Part shown: piece by piece, positions 9,109 to 18,606 of the stretch | Position numbering within the stretch: the stretch's first letter is position 1 | How the letters are laid out: the number at the start of each line of letters is the position of its first letter | Made by a program: the position numbers and the translations under genes | Notes under the pieces: model-generated | Told to the model about the DNA's origin: nothing | Databases searched by the model: none | What the model saw: the letters and a program-made list of their open reading frames with translations, nothing else | Assembly: GCA_913063155.1 (NCBI GenBank) | Contig: CAJXYU010000007.1 | Coordinates: 1-64,000, forward strand | DNA length: 64,000 nt | DNA from: an uncultured Desulfovibrio sp. | Lineage (GTDB): Bacteria > Desulfobacterota > Desulfovibrionia > Desulfovibrionales > Desulfovibrionaceae | Direction of reading: 5' to 3'

Positions 9109-10890
9109 ATGCTGCGCCTTTTTTCCTTTTATCTCAGGAAGTGCGGTTCTGTACGGCAGTGGAGATTGCTGACTCTTTTTGCGCTTTTCAATGGCGCTGT
9201 GGAGCTGATGACTTTAGGCATGCTTGCGCTGTTTATCGCCAGTCTCACATCGTTGGGGGATGTGTTTTCATCGCGTTACATTCTTGTGGCGAAAGATATA
9301 TTCGGCGAGTATTGCTTTTCAAGCCCCAAGAGGTTCTACCTTTGCCTTGGGAGCGGCATCATTTCTCTGGTCTTGTTGAAGAACACGCTCATTGGTCTGC
9401 ATTATTACGCCACCAGCAGATTCGAGGGCAATATGAACAAGACTATCGGCATGAAGATGTTGAAAGACTTCATGCACACCCCGTATACATGGAGTGCGTC
9501 TCAAAATCCGGCAGAAGTTCAAAGTTATGTTGAGTGGCGACTCTTCGTGGGTTTTTTTTCAAGTCAGGCCATGGCGCTCATAGGCGAGGCGGTGGTCAGC
9601 CTGTTCCTGTTTGCCGCCATGTTCTGTTTTGAACCGATGGTAACCTTGTCGGTGGTTTCTGTTGCTGGTGTGGCCGGAATACTTTTCTTTTGCGTATTCA
9701 AGAGCAGAATTTCCTACTATGGGGACCATGTCAGCGACGCTCAAAAAGAGAGCGACAGATTGAGCCTCATGAACATCCAAGGGTTCAGGGATATCGTCAC
9801 CTTTAACGCCCGGGGCAGGTTTCTTCGTCTCTTTGAAAAGCAGCTTGAGCGGTTCGCTTGGAACACCGCGTGGCAAAGGTTGTTTTCCCGGGCTCCGATG
9901 CTGTCTCTGGAAGCTTTCGGTTTTCTGGGGGTCGTCGGCGGTTCCGTGCTTATGGTCTCCTTCTCCGAGTATACCACGGCCCGGTTGATGGGCACACTCT
10001 CTTTGATTGCTGTTTCCGCTTGGCGTATCCTGCCCGCACTGAACAGAGCGGTGGTGGCTCTGGGGGCCATGCAGAGCTACCGTCCGTATCTTGAAAAGGT
10101 CAGGGTGTTTATGGAAGCTATGGAAAGCTTTCAGACTCCGAATAAGACGGTCGACTCTGCGAAACTCGGTCCCCTGCGAAACTCGATTCGTCTCGATGGT
10201 TTGACCTACACCTATGATAACGGCAGTCGTCCCGCGTTGGATGGGCTCACCATGAGCATTCCGAAAGGCGCCCTCGTTGGGGTGATCGGGCATTCCGGTG
10301 CAGGGAAGTCCACACTGACGGACATCCTCACCGGGTTCCTCATCCCCACCCAGGGGGCGGTGCTGATCGACGATGTTCCGCTTTCCGAAGAAGTCAAGCA
10401 TTCGTGGCGGGATCACGTGGGGCTCATTCCCCAGCGTCCTTATTTTTTTGACGGTTCCATTGCGGAGAATGTCGCCTTCACCCTTCAAGCCGAGGAGGTG
10501 GAGTTGGGGAAGGTTCAAGAATGTTGCCGACAGGCTGGAGCTGATGAGTTTATCAAGCGGCTTTCAGAGGGTGTGAATGCCCGGGTCGGCGAGAACGGAT
10601 GTCTACTTTCCGGAGGGCAAGCGCAGCGTTTGGCAATAGCCCGGGCGCTCTATAAAAATCCGCCGGTGCTTATTTTCGATGAGGCGACAAGCTCACTGGA
10701 TGAACGCAACGCAAGCAAGATAAGAGAAACCATTGTTGCCCTCAAGGGGGAAAGAACCGTTATTATCGTCGCTCACCGGCTTCGCGCCGTGCAGGATTGT
10801 GATCAATTGATCTGGCTGAAAGATGGGAAAATCGTGGAGATCGGTACTCCCGAAGTAATTCTGCCTCAATACAGGAAAAGCGCTTCCTAA
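9109..10890 (+). CDS. Fused ABC transporter (permease plus ATPase), PglK/MsbA-like flippase
   Basis: A 593-residue half-transporter. The N-terminal ~330 residues hold about six membrane helices. The C-terminal ATPase has Walker A GHSGAGKST (394-402), signature LSGGQ (500-504) and Walker B LIFDEAT (521-527), followed by an H-loop 'IIVAHRL'. In a glycan locus without a visible Wzx, it is the best candidate for the lipid-linked oligosaccharide flippase, as PglK is in Campylobacter. Start ATG 9109 is preceded by GGAAGG and lies 1 base after the regulator's stop codon. Confidence 0.88.
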   Translation: MLRLFSFYLRKCGSVRQWRLLTLFALFNGAVELMTLGMLALFIASLTSLGDVFSSRYILVAKDIFGEYCFSSPKRFYLCLGSGIISLVLLKNTLIGLHYYATSRFEGNMNKTIGMKMLKDFMHTPYTWSASQNPAEVQSYVEWRLFVGFFSSQAMALIGEAVVSLFLFAAMFCFEPMVTLSVVSVAGVAGILFFCVFKSRISYYGDHVSDAQKESDRLSLMNIQGFRDIVTFNARGRFLRLFEKQLERFAWNTAWQRLFSRAPMLSLEAFGFLGVVGGSVLMVSFSEYTTARLMGTLSLIAVSAWRILPALNRAVVALGAMQSYRPYLEKVRVFMEAMESFQTPNKTVDSAKLGPLRNSIRLDGLTYTYDNGSRPALDGLTMSIPKGALVGVIGHSGAGKSTLTDILTGFLIPTQGAVLIDDVPLSEEVKHSWRDHVGLIPQRPYFFDGSIAENVAFTLQAEEVELGKVQECCRQAGADEFIKRLSEGVNARVGENGCLLSGGQAQRLAIARALYKNPPVLIFDEATSSLDERNASKIRETIVALKGERTVIIVAHRLRAVQDCDQLIWLKDGKIVEIGTPEVILPQYRKSAS

Positions 10891-10978
10891 GGTCGGGAAG
10901 GTACGTGTCATGGGCATGGAGATGTTGCCGAAGCCTTTGTTGTGGAAGTGATTATCGTTTTCGGGGAAATTGAAGCAT

Positions 10979-12460
10979 ATGGAATTTAACTCTTTAGAGT
11001 ACGCTTTTTTCTTTGTCACGGTATGTTTTGTATTCTTTGCGTTGCCGCAAAGGATGAAGAGCTCGTTTCTTCTGCTTGCCAGCTACTATTTTTATGCCAG
11101 TTGGAACGTTGTCTACGGTTTGTTGATGATCTTCACCACCTTGATCTTTTGGGGAGGTGGGAATCTGGTGGCGAGCTCAGGGGATCGAGGCAGGAAGAAG
11201 TGCATCCTTGCCGTTTCCATCATGCTCAACATAGTCGTATTGGTGATTTTCAAGTACCATCCGTTCTTTGCTGAAACCGCCAACTGGGTGGCCGGTGTCG
11301 TCAACTCCGAGCAGAACTTCGAGCCATTGCATTTCCTGCTTCCCGTGGGGATATCTTTTTACACCTTCCAGGCCATGAGCTACATGGTGGATGTTTATCG
11401 CGCCCCTGAACGCAGGGAGCCCGAATTGACTAAATTCGCCCTGTATATTTCCTTTTTTCCGCAGTTGGTTGCCGGTCCCATTGAGCGGGCTCAGGACATC
11501 CTTCCCCAGCTTCGTCAGCAATTCAGGTTCGACTTTGAACGGGTTTGCGAGGGACTGTTTCTCATCCTCTGGGGCGTGGTTAAAAAAATCGTCATCGCCG
11601 ACAGGCTGGCGGTCTATGTCTCTACCGTGTACGCCGCGCCGCAGGGGTTCTCTTCGCTTCAGTTGCTCCTGGCCACTTTCTTTTTCTCATTTCAAATTTA
11701 TTGCGATTTTTCCGGCTATACAGACATCGCTCGGGGCTCGGCCCGGGTCCTCGGCGTGGATCTGATTGAAAATTTCAAGCGGCCGTATCTTGCGTCCTCG
11801 CTTCAAGACTTCTGGCGGCGTTGGCATATTTCCCTTTCCACTTGGTTCAGGGACTATCTGTATATCCCTCTTGGCGGCAATCGTCGCTCCCGTTCCCGCA
11901 CTGTTCTCAATATCATCGTGGTGTTCGCCATTTGCGGACTATGGCACGGCGCGGCCTGGACATACGTGGTGTGGGGCCTGCTTCATGGAGTGTTGCTCGG
12001 AGGAAGCGTTTGGGGGACGAAATTTTTCACTCTGAAGATCGAGAACACTTTTTTGAGGCGTGTTGTGAGAGTATTCAAGGTCATCTTAGTGTTCAGCGTG
12101 GTGACCTATTTGTGGATTTTCTTCAGAGCGAACTCTTTGGGTGACGCCACGTACATCGCAGGACAGGTGCTTACTCCCGATTTGTCGCAGTTCGTTTGGA
12201 ATCCGGGAGGAGTCTATGCAACCATCCGTGGCTGGATAATGCTTTTCGACGTAAACGGGAGGGTCTTTGAAATGCTTGTTGCTTTCGTGACTGTAGCCTC
12301 TCTGGTCGCAATCGAGACTGTATTTTTCAACAAAGGCGTGCAGGAGCGTTACAGAAGGGGCTCCCTTGCCTTGCGTTGGACCTTTGCGTACGGAATGATA
12401 TTTTCCATCCTGATCTTTGGCCATTTCGGTCGGGTTGAGTTCATCTACTTCCAGTTTTGA
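10979..12460 (+). CDS. MBOAT family O-acyltransferase (AlgI-like)
   Basis: A 493-residue polytopic membrane protein. Hallmarks are 'LLASYYFYASWN' near the N terminus, 'LPVGISFYTFQAMSYMVDVYR', 'DFSGYTDIARG', 'DFWRRWHISLSTWFRDYLYIPLGG' and the catalytic-histidine segment 'CGLWHGAAWTYVVWG'. AlgI-type proteins pass an acyl (usually acetyl) group across the inner membrane for O-acylation of a polysaccharide. The SGNH hydrolase immediately downstream is the expected periplasmic partner. I used ATG 10979; a TTG 9 bases earlier is possible. The 88 bases before it follow the ABC gene without a clear terminator. Confidence 0.9.
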   Translation: MEFNSLEYAFFFVTVCFVFFALPQRMKSSFLLLASYYFYASWNVVYGLLMIFTTLIFWGGGNLVASSGDRGRKKCILAVSIMLNIVVLVIFKYHPFFAETANWVAGVVNSEQNFEPLHFLLPVGISFYTFQAMSYMVDVYRAPERREPELTKFALYISFFPQLVAGPIERAQDILPQLRQQFRFDFERVCEGLFLILWGVVKKIVIADRLAVYVSTVYAAPQGFSSLQLLLATFFFSFQIYCDFSGYTDIARGSARVLGVDLIENFKRPYLASSLQDFWRRWHISLSTWFRDYLYIPLGGNRRSRSRTVLNIIVVFAICGLWHGAAWTYVVWGLLHGVLLGGSVWGTKFFTLKIENTFLRRVVRVFKVILVFSVVTYLWIFFRANSLGDATYIAGQVLTPDLSQFVWNPGGVYATIRGWIMLFDVNGRVFEMLVAFVTVASLVAIETVFFNKGVQERYRRGSLALRWTFAYGMIFSILIFGHFGRVEFIYFQF

Positions 12461-12474
12461 TCCGGTGGAAAGGA

Positions 12475-13443
12475 ATGAGTGCGATTTATAAAACAATATG
12501 CTTCCTGCTGTTGCTCTCGGTTTTGGGCTCGGGGCTGTGGAGATTGGGACAGATCCGGTATCCTATCAGCCGCAATCCTTTGGAGCAGTGCGGAAAGTCC
12601 CCGGTGCTGATGATCGCGGGCAGTTCCCATGGCGGAGACGTTGACGAAAAGTTGCTTGAAGTGCCTGCCGTCAATTTGTCCATGGACGGGGCGGACATCT
12701 ATGAAATGAGTTACAGGCTCCGCTATGCCGCTTCCCATTATCAGAGCATTCGCTATGCCGTCATCGTTTTGTCTCCGTTCACTTTCTATTACAACAACAG
12801 CTATTTGATAGAAGAGGGTGGAATCCGTCCCCGTGCGGCAAACAGGGTCCGGACCTACATTGAATATCCCATGTGGAAGTTGCAGGATGGTGATCTTGCG
12901 GATTTCATCATGGCCCGACTTTACCCGCTGGTGACATTCGATCATTGGGGCCAGTGCTTTTTTCCTGAGGAACCTTCGCAGCTTTCGGTCAGGGAGTGGA
13001 CCGAAGATGAACTGGACAAATATGCCAGACTCAGAGTCGACGGGGTGAGGAAGGTTTACGCGAACATGAAAAAAAATTTCACTGGAGATCTTACAAAAGC
13101 TGCTAAAAATACGCTGCTCAAGACCATTGCCTTTCTTCGGGCCCGCAACGTGGTGGTGGTCATGATAACTCCGCCGTATTGGAAGGAGTACAACAGCCTG
13201 CTTGAAGACGACTTTTTACGTGGGACGAGGAAGATTGCACGTGAGATCGAAAAGGAAACCGGCGTCAGGTATTCGGATTATTCCAGGCATCAGGATTTCA
13301 GTTCCAATATGGACCTGTTTTTCGATTCCGACCACCTGAATAAAAAGGGAACCGCCAGATTTCATGCTTTGTTTGTGCGGAAATTGGCGGAACTGCCTGG
13401 GTATCCGCAGAAAATAGTCAGTCAATCGTCGACGGCGCAATAA
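12475..13443 (+). CDS. SGNH/GDSL-type hydrolase, O-acyltransferase partner of the MBOAT
   Basis: A 322-residue protein with one N-terminal hydrophobic segment ('TICFLLLLSVLGSGLW'), so it is probably anchored and periplasmic. The nucleophile block is 'MIAGSSHGGD', and the C-terminal block 'FFDSDHLNKKGTARF' supplies the Asp/His pair, as in AlgX/AlgJ-type acetyltransferases. It lies 14 bases downstream of the MBOAT gene and probably transfers the acyl group to the exported glycan. The start ATG 12475 follows a purine-rich GGTGGAAAGG site. The run of eight A at 13069-13076 is internal and in frame. Confidence 0.82.
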   Translation: MSAIYKTICFLLLLSVLGSGLWRLGQIRYPISRNPLEQCGKSPVLMIAGSSHGGDVDEKLLEVPAVNLSMDGADIYEMSYRLRYAASHYQSIRYAVIVLSPFTFYYNNSYLIEEGGIRPRAANRVRTYIEYPMWKLQDGDLADFIMARLYPLVTFDHWGQCFFPEEPSQLSVREWTEDELDKYARLRVDGVRKVYANMKKNFTGDLTKAAKNTLLKTIAFLRARNVVVVMITPPYWKEYNSLLEDDFLRGTRKIAREIEKETGVRYSDYSRHQDFSSNMDLFFDSDHLNKKGTARFHALFVRKLAELPGYPQKIVSQSSTAQ

Positions 13444-13464
13444 TTGTTTCGGGGAATGAAAGAG

Positions 13465-15462
13465 ATGAAACAGGAAGTTCTGGTTGTAAACCTCGACTAT
13501 TCCGGTTGGCCCGAATGGCCCGTGGGCATGGCCTATGTGCTGGCCTGCTTGGAGAAACACGGTGTTCCTTTCGATTTCGTAGACTGCACGACCACGGATA
13601 ATCATGACAAGGTTTTGCGAAACAAGCTCAGCAGGGGAGAAAAGTATCTGGCAGTGTTGAGCGGGGGACTTATCGGTTATTACAGGGCCTTCAGGAGCAT
13701 GGTTCGGATGGTCAAGGATTTGGCCCCGGGCACCCCGTTCGTTCTGGGAGGGCATATTGTCAAGGACGGCAACGACAAACTCCTCTTCGAAACCATCGGT
13801 GTCGATTACGGGATTTTAGGCGAGGCCGAAGCCTCCCTCGGCCCTTTTCTGCATGCGTTGGCGAAAGGGGAAACAGATTTTACGAATTATACGGGCGTCT
13901 TCTTCAAGGATTCCTCAGGAAGCATCATCCGCAACCGCATGCAGCGCGTCGACTTGAGCGGGGAAAATATTTTGCCTGCCTGGCATCATTTCGATGTGGA
14001 ATTTTACACGAGCCATTCGGGGTTTGCCTACATGGGCAAGAACCTTCGCTACATGCCCGTGCTCTCCGGCAGGGGGTGCATAGGCAAGTGCGGTTTCTGT
14101 TCCCCCAGCGTCGGCGGCTTCAAGAAGCGCCCTATCCCCCACGTGCTCGGGGAGATTGAATTTCTCATCGACAATTTTGATTTCGACACCGTTTGTTTTC
14201 TCAACGAGATGTTTTACCCCAGGGTCAGGGAGATCCGCGAGTTTTGCCATGCGTACATGAAGTTGGAGAAGCGGAAAGACTGGTTCGTCCAGGTTCGGGT
14301 GGATGCCGATCTTGACGTCGAGACCATCACACTGATGAAGGAGGCGGGGTGCATCGCCATCTCGGCGGGGATTGAGAGCGGATCCGACAAGATTTTGAAG
14401 CTGATGAACAAGAAATCCACGGTGAAGCAGATTCGGCAGCATTTCAGAAATTGTCGGGAGGCGGGGATGCCGGCAAATGGAACGGTCATCATAGGGTACG
14501 ACGGTGAAGCCGAATCGGATATGAAAAAGACTTTCGATTTGCTTATTGAGGAGGACATTCCTTCCGGGGAGGCCTTGCTGTTCGCCTACCAGGGGACACC
14601 TGTTTATGAGAAGGCTTGTAATATAGGGCTTATCGCCGACGAGGACAAACACCTCGACGCCATCAGTGGCAATCTGTTTCGAGCCAACGTTACCGAGGAG
14701 TTTTGCAACCTGACGGCCATGTCGGACGAGGAGTTTTTTCGGGTCGCCCCCCGGGAGGTGCGGCGTTACAACAGTCATCTGTTCCAGAATTATCCCGTGG
14801 ATGATCTCAGGATTACTGTCGACGGCTCCTGGCGGTGGACACGGGTGTCGATGTCCGGACGCTGCACAAAATGCGGTGAGCCCATTGAACACGCTTTTAT
14901 GGCTGCCGGTGGGGAGTTTATGGGTTCCCTCGGCCCCGGCGTGAATCGGATGATCGCTTGTCGGAAGTGCTTTAGACCGACGGTTTTCGACCCCTACGGG
15001 GCAGTCAATTTTCCGGATATGCAGGAGCATCTGGAGTGCCTGCGGGAGGCCTTTCGAAAGAACAACGGGGTGGCCGTGGTCGGCATCAATGACAATTTGG
15101 ACTTCCTACTGCGTTCCGACTGTTATGGGCTCGACTACGAGGCGATTAAAGGCGTTTATCCTCTCAGGCCGTTCCATCTTTCGAAGTATATGGTCTACCC
15201 GGTGCTGGATGGTGAGCAGCTCGTGAATTCGGGAGCCGGGCTCGTCCTTTGTATGGATGATACGGTCAAAGCCTCGGCGATCCGCCTGTTGTATGAAAGG
15301 CAAGGCCGCCCCGTACCCGAGGTAATGCACCTCACCAGCACCGGTTTTCGGAGGATATTCAGGGATAGGTTATGCCTCGTCCACAAGGTCAACCAGATGT
15401 CGAAAAAAGTGTTCGGAATGACCGCCCGCGAATTGGTCGCGAAAGTTGTTCCGGGCAGATGA
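13465..15462 (+). CDS. B12-binding radical SAM protein with C-terminal zinc-ribbon-like extension
   Basis: A 665-residue protein. Residues 1-130 look like a B12-binding Rossmann domain ('VGMAYVLACLEKHG', 'VLGGHIVKDG'). The radical SAM core has C205, C209 and C212 (CIGKCGFC) and 'SAGIESGSD'. After about residue 440 there is an unusual C-terminal extension with CxxC pairs (C467/C470 and C499/C502) and a final alpha/beta segment ('GVAVVGINDNLDFLLRS...'). B12-radical SAM enzymes commonly methylate unactivated carbons or phosphinates. In this locus a sugar or lipid methylation is a reasonable guess. ATG 13465 is preferred over 13456 because GGGGA at 13451-13455 is then well spaced. Confidence 0.8.
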   Translation: MKQEVLVVNLDYSGWPEWPVGMAYVLACLEKHGVPFDFVDCTTTDNHDKVLRNKLSRGEKYLAVLSGGLIGYYRAFRSMVRMVKDLAPGTPFVLGGHIVKDGNDKLLFETIGVDYGILGEAEASLGPFLHALAKGETDFTNYTGVFFKDSSGSIIRNRMQRVDLSGENILPAWHHFDVEFYTSHSGFAYMGKNLRYMPVLSGRGCIGKCGFCSPSVGGFKKRPIPHVLGEIEFLIDNFDFDTVCFLNEMFYPRVREIREFCHAYMKLEKRKDWFVQVRVDADLDVETITLMKEAGCIAISAGIESGSDKILKLMNKKSTVKQIRQHFRNCREAGMPANGTVIIGYDGEAESDMKKTFDLLIEEDIPSGEALLFAYQGTPVYEKACNIGLIADEDKHLDAISGNLFRANVTEEFCNLTAMSDEEFFRVAPREVRRYNSHLFQNYPVDDLRITVDGSWRWTRVSMSGRCTKCGEPIEHAFMAAGGEFMGSLGPGVNRMIACRKCFRPTVFDPYGAVNFPDMQEHLECLREAFRKNNGVAVVGINDNLDFLLRSDCYGLDYEAIKGVYPLRPFHLSKYMVYPVLDGEQLVNSGAGLVLCMDDTVKASAIRLLYERQGRPVPEVMHLTSTGFRRIFRDRLCLVHKVNQMSKKVFGMTARELVAKVVPGR

Positions 15463-15493
15463 GGTTGCTTCAAAGCAGGCGATAGGAAGTCGA

Positions 15494-16369
15494 ATGAACA
15501 AAATTATCGGGAAGATAAGAGCGGTTTTCAATATACTCGGTCATTTGTGGCGGAACAGGGTGGTCGTTTCTTCTCCTCTGCAGTGCGCGAGGCTGTTTAT
15601 GGATCGTACGAACGACGCTTATGAAACGGAGCTTCGGTATGGAGAGCAGACTTTCGTCGCGCGAAAGCAGGACATGAATGCGGTCAACGAAGTGTTGGTA
15701 AACGGTGCGTACGACTACATGATTCCTTTCCTCGGAAAGTTGGATCATGCCCCTGTGGTCTTGGACTGCGGAGCCAACATAGGGAGCTTTGGCCTGCGGC
15801 TGCTCAAGGAACGGCCCGATGCCAGAATCGTCTCCGTGGAGGCGGCCCCGGACACCTATGCGGTCCTCAAAAAGAACTGCGAGTTGAATGCGGCGGATTG
15901 GCGGGCGGTTCATGCCGCCTTGTGGAAATTCGACGGCCGGTTGGTTCTGCATCGAGACGGGTCATCGGAACGTCATTCCGTGCGGGAAGCGACCGACCGA
16001 ATCGTCGAAACCGTTCCGGCAAGGACTCTTGAGTCCATCCGGGAGGAACTGGGGCTGGATCGGATCGATCTGCTGAAGATGGACATTGAGGGTGCCGAGG
16101 CCGTGGTCATACCCGCTTCTTCGGAAGCGGTGGACGCGGGGAGGATGATTATCGAACTGCATAAAAACCACAGCGCTCCGACACGTTGCTGTGAGATTTT
16201 GGTAAAGATGTACCCGCATGCGCTGGTGGAAACGGAGCACCTCAATGACAAATTGCATCCGAACATCGTTTATTACTTTTCCCGGGAACCTGTCGAAATG
16301 ACGGGAATGGTGTCCGTGGACGTACTGGAACATCTGGACAGAGTGTATGATCCGAAGGATTGGAATTGA
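15494..16369 (+). CDS. FkbM family methyltransferase
   Basis: A 291-residue protein from ATG 15494, with AGGAAG upstream. The methyltransferase core has 'VVLDCGANIGSFGLRLL' (motif I), 'IVSVEAAPDTYAVLKKNCELN' (motif II region) and 'IDLLKMDIEGAEAVVIP' (motif IV). This set is characteristic of FkbM-type O-methyltransferases, which are frequent in polysaccharide clusters. Its N-terminal ~80 residues carry no clear motif. It probably methylates a sugar hydroxyl of the surface glycan; the position is unknown. Confidence 0.88.
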   Translation: MNKIIGKIRAVFNILGHLWRNRVVVSSPLQCARLFMDRTNDAYETELRYGEQTFVARKQDMNAVNEVLVNGAYDYMIPFLGKLDHAPVVLDCGANIGSFGLRLLKERPDARIVSVEAAPDTYAVLKKNCELNAADWRAVHAALWKFDGRLVLHRDGSSERHSVREATDRIVETVPARTLESIREELGLDRIDLLKMDIEGAEAVVIPASSEAVDAGRMIIELHKNHSAPTRCCEILVKMYPHALVETEHLNDKLHPNIVYYFSREPVEMTGMVSVDVLEHLDRVYDPKDWN

Positions 16370-16384
16370 TGAGGGAAACTCGAA

Positions 16385-17362
16385 ATGTCAGCGAAGAGCA
16401 AAATTAAAGCAGGCGTCGGGGCGGCCAAAATGGCCCTGGCGGTGGCGTGCAACAGTGGCGTCATATCCGAAGGTTACAAGAGCATGGTCCTTATCGAACC
16501 CTCCTCCGTGTGCAACCTGTCGTGCCCGTTGTGTCCCACCGGGACCCGCAGCCTGAAGCGCGAAAACAAGTTCATCCCCATGAAGACGTTCGACAGGATC
16601 ATCGAGTTGACGAGCCCTCATGCCCAAGGGTTTATTCTGAACATGTTCGGCGAGCCTACGTTTCATCCCCAATTTCAGGAATTATTGGAAAAGACACGCC
16701 CATTCCCCACATGGCTATCCACAAATCTGAGTTATGATGAAAAGGCGGCAAGGCTTCTGGCCGGGTTCGACCATCTTCATGTCATCTGTTCCGTGGACAC
16801 GGTGAATCCCGAGGAGTATACAGAATACCGCATAGGTGGCAATTACGAAAGGGTCATGGAAAATCTGGGTATTCTTGCGGCTGGAAAGTGCAAGGTATAC
16901 CCGCAGTTTCTTGTTCCCAGGGAAAAGTATGATGAGGAAGAGTTCCTGGCGTTCGCCAAGCGGCATGGCATTCCCTTGGAAAACATGATTATCAAAGAAA
17001 AACTGGAACACTATAGACTCGACCCCACGGAAAGTCCGAGGCCGGGCGTATGTCATTCATTTTATACGGGAATCTATTTCACCTGCGATGGCTACTTGGT
17101 CCCATGTTGCAACAATGTCAGGGAAGAGTTGTTCATCAAGCATGTGGACGAGATTTCCACGATGGAAGACATCTTCAGCGGTCCGGAAGCCAGAAGAATC
17201 CGAAAAGCCCTGGCGCGGGACAAGAACCAATTCGCGAGTTGCGGGCGATGTGCGGGGTACAGCTACTGGAAGCACGACTTCAAAGGGAATCTTGCGGCAA
17301 TCTTGCGGGTTCTCTCCCTGCGCGGAAAGCAGGACGCAAAGATGCAATGGATGGATTTCTAG
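16385..17362 (+). CDS. Radical SAM/SPASM domain protein
   Basis: A 325-residue protein with C43, C47 and C50 (CNLSCPLC) for the SAM-binding 4Fe-4S cluster. The C-terminal SPASM-like cysteines are 'CHSFYTGIYFTCDGYLVPCCNN' (first and last parts) and 'CGRCAGY'. It is the third radical SAM gene in the glycan locus and is only loosely similar to the one at 2893. A GAGGGAA ribosome site precedes it. SPASM proteins in glycan clusters are mostly uncharacterised; a role in sugar epimerisation, dehydrogenation or peptide modification is possible but not shown. Confidence 0.8.
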   Translation: MSAKSKIKAGVGAAKMALAVACNSGVISEGYKSMVLIEPSSVCNLSCPLCPTGTRSLKRENKFIPMKTFDRIIELTSPHAQGFILNMFGEPTFHPQFQELLEKTRPFPTWLSTNLSYDEKAARLLAGFDHLHVICSVDTVNPEEYTEYRIGGNYERVMENLGILAAGKCKVYPQFLVPREKYDEEEFLAFAKRHGIPLENMIIKEKLEHYRLDPTESPRPGVCHSFYTGIYFTCDGYLVPCCNNVREELFIKHVDEISTMEDIFSGPEARRIRKALARDKNQFASCGRCAGYSYWKHDFKGNLAAILRVLSLRGKQDAKMQWMDF

Positions 17363-17446
17363 ACGGGGCGATTTACCGAAACAATTGTTTCAGGGCGCCT
17401 GTCGTTACCGGGCTTTCGGACAAAAGTTAATGGGAAGCGGAATCAC

Positions 17447-18595
17447 ATGAGAATGACTTTGGTTGTGAGCAATATTCGTGGGGGCGGCGCCCCGTTCGCA
17501 GCCGTAAACTGGGCCAACGCCTGGAAGTCACGCGGTCATGACGTGACCATACTGATAATTCATCCCGATGAGGGCATGGGAAATGATTATCATGTTGAAG
17601 AGGGGGTCGACATCTTCCGCATAGACCTGATGGACAAACCCGTGCCCAACAAGCTGTCGGCCTTTAAGCAGATCGTCACCAATCTCTACAGGCTCAGACA
17701 GGCTGTACGGAAGACCCGGCCCGATGTGGCCCTGTGTTTTTTCGAACCTTTGAACGTCAGGGTGTTGATGGCCTGTTTCGGTCTTTCGTTTCCCGTCATC
17801 GTCATGGAGCAGACTCACCCGAAGCAGATATCGTTCGGCAAGTTCTGGGAGAGTTGGCGCAAGAGGATCTACCCCACTGCCGCTGCGCATGTGAATCTGA
17901 CCCAAGCCGCGTGCGAGTGGTGCAGGGATGAGTTCAAGGTTGGGACCCATGCGGTCATCCCGAATCCGGTGCTTCCGGTGGCCGCACATGCGGATTTCAG
18001 TGGGGGAGGGAGGAAAAGAGCCATAGCGGCGGGGCGGTTTGTGGAGCAGAAGGGGTTCGACATGCTGATCGCTGCTTTTGCCGGTATTGCCGAGGACAAT
18101 CCGGATTGGGAACTCGTCATTTACGGTGACGGCGGCAATCGCGGAGCTATGGAACGGGAGATTTCCCGGCTCGGGCTGCGAGACAGGATTCTTCTGCCTG
18201 GATGGACCAGCGAAATGCCGGCGCGGATGGCTGAGGCGGACATGTTCGTGCTTTCTTCCCGGTATGAAGGATTCGGCAATGTGGTGGCCGAGGCCCTGGC
18301 CGTAGGGCTTCCGGTGGTGTCCTTCGATTGCGAAAGCGGCCCTGGAGAGATTCTCCGTCACGAGGTGGATGGTCTTTTGGTTCCCCCTCTTGATGTGGAA
18401 GCCCTTGCCCAAGGCATGAAGCGACTTATGCAGGACGATGCTTTGCGTATAAGGCTCGGGTCCAGGGCTTTGGAGGCCCAGGAACGTTTTTCCGTAGAGC
18501 GTACAATGCAGTTGTGGGATGCGTTGTTCAGGAGGATCGGCCTGTTGCCGTCGTCGTGTGGGCGGCGGAAGGAAGCCTCCGGCAGGCAGATGTGA
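17447..18595 (+). CDS. Glycosyltransferase family 4 (GT-B fold)
   Basis: A 382-residue GT4 enzyme. The N-terminal glycine-rich loop ('NIRGGGAPFAAVNWANAW') and the C-terminal donor-binding domain ('GRFVEQKGFDMLIAAF', 'VIYGDGGNR', 'LSSRYEGFGNVVAEALAVGLPVVSFDCESGPGEIL' in separate blocks) include the EX7E motif. It is a retaining glycosyltransferase of the cytoplasmic face, donor unknown. It resembles the GT4 at 19365 in order and motifs ('MEQTHP' versus 'SERIHP'), suggesting the two are paralogues adding similar residues. It starts at ATG 17447 after GGGAAGCGG. Confidence 0.9.
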   Translation: MRMTLVVSNIRGGGAPFAAVNWANAWKSRGHDVTILIIHPDEGMGNDYHVEEGVDIFRIDLMDKPVPNKLSAFKQIVTNLYRLRQAVRKTRPDVALCFFEPLNVRVLMACFGLSFPVIVMEQTHPKQISFGKFWESWRKRIYPTAAAHVNLTQAACEWCRDEFKVGTHAVIPNPVLPVAAHADFSGGGRKRAIAAGRFVEQKGFDMLIAAFAGIAEDNPDWELVIYGDGGNRGAMEREISRLGLRDRILLPGWTSEMPARMAEADMFVLSSRYEGFGNVVAEALAVGLPVVSFDCESGPGEILRHEVDGLLVPPLDVEALAQGMKRLMQDDALRIRLGSRALEAQERFSVERTMQLWDALFRRIGLLPSSCGRRKEASGRQM

Positions 18596-18606
18596 CGGGT
18601 GAGGAT

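Noticed and set aside
13069..13076. Eight-A run inside the SGNH gene as a phase-variation site
   Set aside because: Runs of 7-8 A or T recur in several genes of the window and this one is not near a start codon; too weak compared with the G10 tract.
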